A DNA stretch of 64,000 bases from Streptomyces lomondensis (GTDB lineage Bacteria; Actinomycetota; Actinomycetes; Streptomycetales; Streptomycetaceae), in contig NZ_BMWC01000004.1 in NCBI RefSeq assembly GCF_014651035.1, positions 248,001 to 312,000 on the forward strand, in the 5' to 3' direction. Positions 8,821 through 16,153 of the stretch are shown here, in pieces. Position numbers and translations under genes: made by a program. The notes under the pieces were generated by a model. That model saw only the letters and a list, made by a program, of their open reading frames with translations, had not been told where the DNA came from and did no database searches. The stretch's first letter is position 1. Every line of letters starts with the position of its first letter.

Positions 8821-10383
8821 GTGGACACCGCAGGCAGCAGCCCGCAGCCGGCCTCACCACAGACGACCACCACCAGGGAAACCGGTGGTGGCGGAAGCGC
8901 GATGGCGCTTCTGGTCATCGCCTCGTGCCAGCTGATGGTGGTCCTCGACATCACCATCGTGAACATCGCGCTGCCGCACATCCAGAGTTCGCTGGACTTC
9001 TCCACCACCAGCCTGTCCTGGGTGGTGAACGCCTACACCCTCACCTTCGGCGGCCTGCTGCTGCTCGGCGGCCGGACCGGCGACATCCTGGGCAGGCGAC
9101 GGGTCTTCGTGTTCGGAGTACTGCTCTTCGCACTCGCCTCCCTGCTCGGCGGATTCGCCCAGAACTCCGGCCAACTCCTCGCCGCCCGCGCCCTCCAGGG
9201 CGTCGGCGGCGCCATCGCGTCCCCGACCGCCCTCTCGCTGGTCAGCACGACCTTCCGGGAAGGCCCGGAGCGGAACAGGGCCTTCGGGGTGTTCGCCGCG
9301 GTCTCGGCGGGCGGCGGCGCGATCGGGCTGCTGGCGGGCGGGCTGCTCGTCGAGTGGCTGGACTGGCGGTGGGTGCTCTTCGTCAACGTCCCGATCGGGC
9401 TCCTCATCGCCCTCGCCACACCCCGCTGGATCAGGGAGTCCGAACGGCACCCCGGGCACTTCGACGTCACCGGCGCGCTGACCTCCACCGTGGGCATGGT
9501 GCTGCTCGTCTACGGGTTCATCAGAGCCGCGCAGGACGGCTGGCGCGACGCGCTCACACTGGCCTCGTTCGCCGCCGCCGTCATCGTCCTGGCGGGCTTC
9601 ATCCTGGTCGAGCGGCGCTCCAGACAGCCCATCACGCCCCTGCACATGTTCGCCGACCGCAACCGCGCGGGCACCTACGGCATCATGCTCTGCCTGGCCG
9701 CCGCGATCTTCGGCATGTTCTTCTTCCTGACGCTCTTCGTGCAGAACGTCCTGGACTTCAGCCCGTTGCAGGCCGGGCTGGCCTTCCTGCCGGTCAGCGC
9801 GGTCATCGCCATCGGCGCCGGGCTGGCCTCGCGGTTCCTGCCCACGTACGGGCCCAAGCCGTTCATGGTGGTGGGCGCCATCCTGGCGGCGGCCGGGCTG
9901 GCCTGGCTCACCCTGACCGACGTCCACTCCACCTACGCGGGCAGCGTCCTCGGCCCGATGCTCGTCTTCAGCCTGGGCATGGGCATGGAGTTCGTGTCGC
10001 TGACGCTCATGGCGCTGTCCAACGTCACCACCCGGGAGACCGGGGCGGCCTCCGGACTCCTCAACGCCACCCAGCAGGTCGGCGGCTCCCTCGGCCTGTC
10101 CATCCTGGTCACCATGTACGGCACGGCCAGCACCAACGAGGCGGAGAAGCAGGTCCCGGACTTCCTCCAGCAGGCCACCCCGGCCGAGCGCCTGAGGTTC
10201 GAACGCACCGGACAACTGCCCAAACCCTGGTCCGACGAGGTCCTCACCTCTGGCGTCTCGGCCGCCTTCATCATGGCGGCGATCTTCACCGTCGCCGCGG
10301 CGCTGATCGCCCTGGTCGTCATCCAGGTCCGCCCCTCCGACCTGGACCGCCTCAAGGGCGGGGCGGGCCCCGGTCCGCTGTGA
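8821..10383 (+). CDS. DHA2-family (14-TM) MFS drug exporter
   Basis: An EmrB/QacA-type proton-driven exporter of 520 residues. The GTG at 8821 is the most likely start because the hydrophobic core (LLVIASCQLMVVLDITIVNIALP, motif D1) begins about 29 residues later; the longer open frame upstream is antisense to amfR. Motif A appears as GGRTGDILGRRR and motif C-like glycine repeats as GGGAIGLLAGG. The C-terminus is a short basic tail. It is monocistronic and divergent from amfR, and no dedicated TetR or MarR regulator is next to it. The substrate is unknown; a role in exporting an antibiotic-like compound is inference from family. Confidence 0.85.
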   Translation: MDTAGSSPQPASPQTTTTRETGGGGSAMALLVIASCQLMVVLDITIVNIALPHIQSSLDFSTTSLSWVVNAYTLTFGGLLLLGGRTGDILGRRRVFVFGVLLFALASLLGGFAQNSGQLLAARALQGVGGAIASPTALSLVSTTFREGPERNRAFGVFAAVSAGGGAIGLLAGGLLVEWLDWRWVLFVNVPIGLLIALATPRWIRESERHPGHFDVTGALTSTVGMVLLVYGFIRAAQDGWRDALTLASFAAAVIVLAGFILVERRSRQPITPLHMFADRNRAGTYGIMLCLAAAIFGMFFFLTLFVQNVLDFSPLQAGLAFLPVSAVIAIGAGLASRFLPTYGPKPFMVVGAILAAAGLAWLTLTDVHSTYAGSVLGPMLVFSLGMGMEFVSLTLMALSNVTTRETGAASGLLNATQQVGGSLGLSILVTMYGTASTNEAEKQVPDFLQQATPAERLRFERTGQLPKPWSDEVLTSGVSAAFIMAAIFTVAAALIALVVIQVRPSDLDRLKGGAGPGPL

Positions 10384-10393
10384 GGCCCGCCCC
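10360..10393. terminator. GC-rich hairpin between convergent MFS and CE2 genes
   Basis: A perfect 10-bp inverted repeat (GGGGCGGGCC / GGCCCGCCCC) with a 14-nt loop spans the MFS stop codon and lies just before the end of the convergent esterase gene. It lacks a T-tract, as is common in streptomycetes. Confidence 0.5.
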
Positions 10394-10401
10394 CGGGGTG
10401 T

Positions 10402-12390
10402 CTACGCCCCGATCCTCGCCGCGATGACCGGTGCCAGCCGGTCGGCGATGACCCGGTGCCCCCGGTCGTTGGGATGCACCGAGTCCGTCAGATCGTCCGA
10501 CCCCAGCCATCCGGTCGTGTCGACGAAGGACACCCGCGCGTCACCGCCGGCGACCGCGGCCCGCACGGCGGCCTCGGTCTGCGGGACGTACCGCCCGCGG
10601 AACGTCTCCAGCGCGAAGATCCACGCCTGCGGGTAGGCGGCCCGGACCTTGCGCAGCAGGCTGCTGTACGCCGACTGGAACTGCGTGGAACTCACCCCGT
10701 GCCCGACGTCGTTGGTGCCGAGGTTGATGACGACCGCGTCGGCCCGGTAGCGGGAGAAGTTCCAGTCCGGCGTCGCCGCGTTCGGGTTGAGCTTGGTGAA
10801 CTGCCGCTCCAGGCCCACGCATCCGTCCGCCGCGGCCACCAGGCACGCGCCGCCCTGCGCGATCTGCGTGTGCTCGACGCCCAGCCGCTCCCCGATCAGC
10901 CAGCCGTACGCGGTACGGGCGTTCTGCGAGGTCGTGGTGCCCACGGTGATCGAGTCACCGACGAACTCGACCAGCTTGGCCGGGGTCGGCGGCGCGAAGG
11001 TCGTCGCCCCGCTGTCCAGGACCAGCCCCTGGAAGACGGCGTCGCCCTTGTAGGAACCGGCGACCACCTGGTAGTTGACCTGGAGCGTGTGGTTGCCCGG
11101 GGCCAGGGGCGCCGGGGTCAGGTCCACCGTCCCCTTGACGTCGTCGTAGAACCTCACCGGCCCGTTGTCGATCCGCGCCCACAGGTCGATGGTGCCGCGC
11201 TGCTTCAGCTTGACCGTGCGTCCGGTGAAGCCGGCCCGGTAGTAGGCGCCCGCCCAGTACGGCGTGTACGCGGTACTGGAGCTGGTGGTGTCCCAGCGGC
11301 CGACGAACTTGAGGTTCGGATCGCCGGGCTGCCCGGGAGCGGCGGCCTTCGCCGCGGCGCCGTTGCCCAGCCGGGCGGCGACGACCGGGGCCAGGCGCTC
11401 GGCGAACCTGGAGTGACCGGCCTCGTTCGGATGCCCGTTGCCGTCCTCGTAGTCGGCGCCGTCGGTGAGCCAGCCGGTGGTGTCGACGTAGTGCACCCGG
11501 GCGTCACCGGCACCGTTGCGGGCGCTGACGGCGGCCCTGGTCTCGGTGACGTAGCGCTTCTTGAGCGTCTGCACCGCGAAGAGATGCGCGGCGGGGTACT
11601 TGGCGCGCACGTCCCGCAGGAACGTGGTGTACGCCGACTGGAAGGCCGGGCCGGACACGCCGTGCCCGATGTCGTTGGTGCCGAGATTGATGACGACCGC
11701 GTCCGCCCGGTAGCGGGAGAAGTCCCAGTCCGTGCCGCCGGTGCTGCCCGTCTTGAAGAACTGCCCGCTCAGACCCGTGCAACCCGACTGGGCGACCAGG
11801 CAGTATCCGGACCGGGCGATCCGCGTGTGCCGCATCCCCAGCCGCTCGCCGGTCTTCCAGGCGTACGAGTCCAGCGCGAGCCGGTCGGTGAGGGCGCCGG
11901 CGGTGATGGAGTCGCCGACGAACTCCACCAGCCCGGACGGGGCACCGGCGGCGACGGTCCGCGCGCCGGAGTCCAGGACCAGGCCCTGGAAGACCGTGTC
12001 GCCGGAGCGGTACGACAGGCGCAGGGTGTGCGTGCCGGGCGACAGCGGGCGCGGGGTGAGGTCCACCGTGCCGCGCACGCCCGCGTGGAACACGTCGGGG
12101 CCGCCGTCGATGCTGGCGTAGAAGTTGACCGCGTTCCTGGCCCTGACCTTCACCGTGGTGCCGGTGAAGCCGGTCTGGAGATAGGCGCCGGTCCACTGGG
12201 GCACCGCGGCGGTGCCCGAGGAGGTGTCCCAGCGCCCGACGTACGTGATGTTCGGGTCGGACACCGAGCCGTCCCCGGCCGCGGCCCGCGCGGGCGAGCC
12301 GCCCTTGAAGGACAGCAGGCAGGCCAGGAGCACGGCCGTCAGGAGAGCGGGGAGGGCACGTCTGAGGGAGGGGTGGGGGGAGGTCTGCAC
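10402..12390 (-). CDS. Secreted esterase with two tandem CE2-like (jelly-roll + SGNH) modules
   Basis: A 662-residue exported protein that probably removes acetyl groups from plant polysaccharides. GTG 12390 is preceded by GAAGGGAAG. A Sec signal peptide covers about residues 1-37 (hydrophobic LLTAVLLACLLS, then ARAAAG). Two full copies of the same two-domain unit follow. Each has a beta-sandwich (from YVGRWDT or FVGRWDT) and an SGNH hydrolase with block I VEFVGDSIT, block III INLGTND and a C-terminal HPN. The units run at about 45-345 and 352-660. Members of carbohydrate esterase family 2 normally have one unit, so this is an in-gene duplication with both active-site serines kept. A CebR-type operator sits 26 bp upstream of the start. 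Confidence 0.82.
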   Translation of the reverse strand: MQTSPHPSLRRALPALLTAVLLACLLSFKGGSPARAAAGDGSVSDPNITYVGRWDTSSGTAAVPQWTGAYLQTGFTGTTVKVRARNAVNFYASIDGGPDVFHAGVRGTVDLTPRPLSPGTHTLRLSYRSGDTVFQGLVLDSGARTVAAGAPSGLVEFVGDSITAGALTDRLALDSYAWKTGERLGMRHTRIARSGYCLVAQSGCTGLSGQFFKTGSTGGTDWDFSRYRADAVVINLGTNDIGHGVSGPAFQSAYTTFLRDVRAKYPAAHLFAVQTLKKRYVTETRAAVSARNGAGDARVHYVDTTGWLTDGADYEDGNGHPNEAGHSRFAERLAPVVAARLGNGAAAKAAAPGQPGDPNLKFVGRWDTTSSSTAYTPYWAGAYYRAGFTGRTVKLKQRGTIDLWARIDNGPVRFYDDVKGTVDLTPAPLAPGNHTLQVNYQVVAGSYKGDAVFQGLVLDSGATTFAPPTPAKLVEFVGDSITVGTTTSQNARTAYGWLIGERLGVEHTQIAQGGACLVAAADGCVGLERQFTKLNPNAATPDWNFSRYRADAVVINLGTNDVGHGVSSTQFQSAYSSLLRKVRAAYPQAWIFALETFRGRYVPQTEAAVRAAVAGGDARVSFVDTTGWLGSDDLTDSVHPNDRGHRVIADRLAPVIAARIGA

Positions 12391-12415
12391 GGGCTTCCCT
12401 TCACGTGGGGGTGGT

Positions 12416-12429
12416 TGGGAGCGCTCCCA
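12416..12429. promoter_or_regulatory. CebR-type operator upstream of the CE2 esterase
   Basis: TGGGAGCGCTCCCA is a perfect 14-bp palindrome and is identical to the consensus described for CebR, the LacI-family cellobiose/cellotriose repressor of streptomycetes. It lies 26 bp upstream of the esterase start. This predicts induction of the esterase by cello-oligosaccharides. Confidence 0.8.
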
Positions 12430-12645
12430 TAGGCAGCCTTTCGAGGGAAGCAGTGAAACGGTTCACCGTCAAGGGGACGGGACGGCACGGAAGTTGAGCA
12501 CGAGGCCGCAGGTCCACGGCATCGTCGGTGGCGGCGGACCTACGGCCCCGCGTACCGCCGGGTGGCGGGTGCCCCGGGCGCTTCCGTCGGGTGAATCCGG
12601 CGCCGCGGGCGGCTCGCGCACCCGCCCGCACGGAACCCTCACAGG

Positions 12646-15600
12646 GTGAACGGTGGTACAAGTGCTCCCCAGACTCCCGCCCCGCCGCGCGAAGGGGGAC
12701 TGTCCCGGCTGCTCCGGCGAGCGCTGCTCGACGGGCTCGGCGTCCGCCGCGCGCTGCACCGGCGCCGGCTGATGCGACAGGGCTACGACCGGACCAGAGT
12801 CTGGCGGGTCCGCAAGAGCGGCGGGTACGTGGCGCTGCTCGTCCTGACGTTCCTCGGCGCGATGCTCCTGCTGTTCCTGGTCGTCACGGCCGTGATCACC
12901 CTGCCGCAGGAGAAGAGCTTCCAATCACCCGTCAGATGGGTTGATCAACAGTGCAAGCCGGACGACGGGTTCAGCTGCACCGTCCTCCAGTCCCTCTTCA
13001 TGCCCTTCCTCACCCTCGCCCTGGCCACCGTCACCTACCTGTTCTTCCGGTTCAGCCATGTGCGCCGGGCCTACCTGAGGAAGGCCCGTCTGGACCCCCA
13101 CGAACTCGTCGAGACGGCGGGCGGCATCTTCGGCCGGGTGGTCGGCCGCGACCAGCTCTGCTCCGTCCTCATGGAGGACCTGCGCGACCGCCGCTTCCGC
13201 CGTACGCACGTCGTCGTCGGCGGCATCGGCACCGGCAAGACGGCGCTGGTGGTGCTGCTGACCCAGCGGCTCGCGGAGCGCGGGGCGGTGCCCGTGCCGC
13301 TGCGGCTGCGGGCCGCCGACGAGAGCCTGGACTTCCGCGAGCTGGCCTTCGCTCGCTTCTACCGGGAGGTGCAGGGACACATCCGCTCCGACGCCGAGGC
13401 GGAGAAGGTGTGGCGGCGGCTGTGCCAGCAGGGGCGGATCGTGGTGCTCGCGGACGGGCTGGAGGAGGCGCTGACCGCCGAGGGCCTGACGGAGGAACGC
13501 GACAGCATCATCCGGCTGGCCATCCGCCGCGCCAACGACGAGGGCCTGCCGCTGATCATCACCTCCCGGCCGCACGACTCGCTGCGCGGCATGGAGGCCT
13601 CCCTCACCGAGCTGGAGCCGCTCAGCGAGGAGGCCGCCCTCACCTACATCTCGTCCGGGGGCGCCGGGGAGGACCGGCAGCGCCTGGACTGGATCGTCGA
13701 ACGGGCCGGCATCGCGGAGGCCCCCACCTACCTGGAGATCGCCGCCGAACTGCACGAGCAGGGACTCCTGGAGCGCGCCCTGAGCGGCTCCGGGGAGGAG
13801 GAGGCCGTGGAGACCCGGGGCGGTGACCGGGCGTCCCTGCGGTTCCACCTGTTCGAGACCTGGCTCAGCGCCCTCATCAGCGGCCGCTTCCGCCCGGACC
13901 TGCCGCTCTCCCCGGAGGAGCGCCGCTCGACCGTCCACTACCTGTCCGCGCTGGCCTGCGTGGGACTCGCCCTGGACACCTCCGAGGTACGGTTCACCGA
14001 CGTCGTCGACGAGCAGGACCCGGACCGCTCCCGCTTCCCCGAGATCGTCCGGGAACTGGCCCGCAGGGTCGGCGACAGCGGCATCGACCTCAGGCTCGCC
14101 GCCCACTGGGGTGCCCGGATGGAGCTGGTCGAGCTCGGCGGGGACCGCGTCCGCTTCCAGCACAGCGTGATCCAGGCCCAGTTGGGGGCCCGCTTCCTGA
14201 ACGCCGTGATCCACCCGGACGTCCCGGCGCAGCCGACCGAGGGCCGCTACTTCCCGGCGGCCCTCCAGAGCCCCGGCCGGGAACTGCTGATCGCCATGGT
14301 GCTGCACTCCCGGCTCCCGGACGGCGCCTGCGTCCACGAGGAACCGGGCGCGGCGGGCCCGGACGGCACACGATGGTGCCCGGTGAGCGCCGCCCGGGAC
14401 CTGCTGATGGAGGCCGCCTGCCAGGCGCAGACGGTCCGGACCACCGGCCACGACAACAACGACAAACAGGGGGTACGCCCCCTCTTCGGTCGCACCCTGC
14501 ACAGCAAGGCCCTGGAGCTGTACGCCGCCGCCCTGGAGATCGACAGCGTCGAGGCCCGGCCGGAGCAGCACCTGATCGCCATGCGGCTGTGCACGTCCTG
14601 GCCGGACCTGCGGGCCCGCGACCCGCACACCCTGCGCACCGCGAAGGCCCTGCTCGTGACCCGGTTCGGGGAGGCCATGCGCGGGGTCGCCCAGCGGCAG
14701 ACCCTGCGGCCCGCCTACCTGGAACTGTTCGAGATCGCGCGCCTGGAGCCCTCGTACGCGGTCCGGCTGGCCATCGCCCAGGAGATCGGCGCCGGCGGCG
14801 ACCTGGCCTTCGCCGCGCTCCAGCCCCGGCTGCGCGGGCCGCAGGTCGTCGTGGGCCAGCGCGTCGAGCGGGAGCCGGACTGGCGGGAGAAGCTGTGGGT
14901 CGGGCAGCAGCCCGAGCTGGTGGGGGAGCGGGAGACCAGGCAGCGCCGGCGCGGCGAAGGGCAGGTCGCGCGGATGAAGAGGGAGCTGAAGGAGCGCGAG
15001 GAGCAGCGGCGCCAGGAACGCCGGCGGGAGCGCGAGGACCGCGAGGCCGAGGAACGGCAGTGGCGGGACAACACCCTGTGCGCCTGGCTGGTCCCGCTGC
15101 TCGTCGGCTCGGTCACCACCCACCGGCACCAGGACACGCCGTACGCGTTCCTGGAGAGCTGGGTGCGGCGCGTGGGCATCCCCGAGGACAGCGCCGACGC
15201 GCCCGCGGGACTCGACCTCAGCGTGGAGGTCGCGCTGGCCCAGGGCTTCAAGTACGCGGCGAACCGCCGGCACCGGCATCCGCACGCCCGGCCCGAGGCC
15301 CGCGAGTACCTGAGCGAGCAGGCGTGGGACATGCTCAAGCGCACCCGCTTCTGGTTCACCCGCCTCACCCTGCTGCACGCGCTGACCCTGTGGGACCTGC
15401 CCGACGGCGCCACGGCCGGGTTCCCCTCCCGAGGCCACGGGTCCGACCCCGCGCAGCAGGTCCGCCAGTGGCTCGCCCGCCCCGACGGCGAACCGGAGCA
15501 CCCCTTCGTGACGGCGGCCGGGAAGCTGTGCGTCTGGGCGCTGGAGACCCGGCAGCCCGAACGGTTCCTGTGGATCGACGAGTCGGGCGTCGCCGCCCAC

Positions 15601-16110
15601 GTCGGCTCCCAGACCTCCCGCGGCGAGGCCCGCAAGCACAACCTCTGGATCCCGCCGTCCACCGGCTGGAGCGCCCTGCACCCGAGCGCGCAGCAACTCC
15701 TCGCCGACGTGCTGCTGCTCCTGAACCTGGCCGAACGCGGCGACTGGCCCACCGACCGCATCCGCCGCCTGAAGCACACCGCCCGGCCCGACCTGCCGCC
15801 CTGCCTCACCCTCGACCGCACCCCGCTCGACCCGGGCCGCACCGCCGTCCGCACGGCCTCCTCCCAGGCGGGCTCCAACTGCCGCGACGACTGCGCCTTC
15901 GAACTGTGCCCCTACCCGCCCAAGGGCCTCGACGGCCAGCGCGTGGAACTGGGCGAGGCCTTCTGCCGCGCCCAGTTCACCCTGCTGTCCCGCTCCCGCT
16001 CGCCCCTACGCCCCAAGGCCTCGTGGCAACGCCGCGCGCACCTCGGCGAGCTGCGGAGGTTCTGGGAGGTGATGGGGCATCGGGCGCAGCACAATGCGAA
16101 GGCGCGATGA
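12646..16110 (+). CDS. Membrane-anchored NACHT/STAND-like NTPase, function unknown
   Basis: A 1154-residue protein starting at GTG 12646. Two predicted membrane helices (about 60-84 and 113-134) flank a short outer loop with Cys103 and Cys111. The cytosolic part has an NTPase core: Walker A GGIGTGKT (~192-199), Walker B-like IVVLADGLEE and sensor ITSRPHDS, an arrangement typical of NACHT-type STAND ATPases. The next ~550 residues resemble no domain I can name. A highly charged stretch at about 763-808 looks like coiled coil (KRELKEREEQRRQERRRE), and a C-terminal cluster NCRDDCAFELC (~1080) could bind metal. It is not in an operon. Bacterial NACHT proteins include antiphage sensors, but that role here is speculation; a housekeeping actinomycete function is equally possible. 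Confidence 0.75.
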   Translation: MNGGTSAPQTPAPPREGGLSRLLRRALLDGLGVRRALHRRRLMRQGYDRTRVWRVRKSGGYVALLVLTFLGAMLLLFLVVTAVITLPQEKSFQSPVRWVDQQCKPDDGFSCTVLQSLFMPFLTLALATVTYLFFRFSHVRRAYLRKARLDPHELVETAGGIFGRVVGRDQLCSVLMEDLRDRRFRRTHVVVGGIGTGKTALVVLLTQRLAERGAVPVPLRLRAADESLDFRELAFARFYREVQGHIRSDAEAEKVWRRLCQQGRIVVLADGLEEALTAEGLTEERDSIIRLAIRRANDEGLPLIITSRPHDSLRGMEASLTELEPLSEEAALTYISSGGAGEDRQRLDWIVERAGIAEAPTYLEIAAELHEQGLLERALSGSGEEEAVETRGGDRASLRFHLFETWLSALISGRFRPDLPLSPEERRSTVHYLSALACVGLALDTSEVRFTDVVDEQDPDRSRFPEIVRELARRVGDSGIDLRLAAHWGARMELVELGGDRVRFQHSVIQAQLGARFLNAVIHPDVPAQPTEGRYFPAALQSPGRELLIAMVLHSRLPDGACVHEEPGAAGPDGTRWCPVSAARDLLMEAACQAQTVRTTGHDNNDKQGVRPLFGRTLHSKALELYAAALEIDSVEARPEQHLIAMRLCTSWPDLRARDPHTLRTAKALLVTRFGEAMRGVAQRQTLRPAYLELFEIARLEPSYAVRLAIAQEIGAGGDLAFAALQPRLRGPQVVVGQRVEREPDWREKLWVGQQPELVGERETRQRRRGEGQVARMKRELKEREEQRRQERRREREDREAEERQWRDNTLCAWLVPLLVGSVTTHRHQDTPYAFLESWVRRVGIPEDSADAPAGLDLSVEVALAQGFKYAANRRHRHPHARPEAREYLSEQAWDMLKRTRFWFTRLTLLHALTLWDLPDGATAGFPSRGHGSDPAQQVRQWLARPDGEPEHPFVTAAGKLCVWALETRQPERFLWIDESGVAAHVGSQTSRGEARKHNLWIPPSTGWSALHPSAQQLLADVLLLLNLAERGDWPTDRIRRLKHTARPDLPPCLTLDRTPLDPGRTAVRTASSQAGSNCRDDCAFELCPYPPKGLDGQRVELGEAFCRAQFTLLSRSRSPLRPKASWQRRAHLGELRRFWEVMGHRAQHNAKAR

Positions 16111-16153
16111 GCGAACCGGCGGTCGGGGCGGTGCGCGGCCGGGCTCCCGGGCG

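Noticed and set aside
12424-16094. Very long minus-strand open frames opposite the NACHT-like gene (for example 12925-15777)
   Set aside because: Typical third-position GC shadows of a high-GC gene; Pro/Gly/Arg/Gln-rich with no domain, whereas the plus strand gives Walker motifs.
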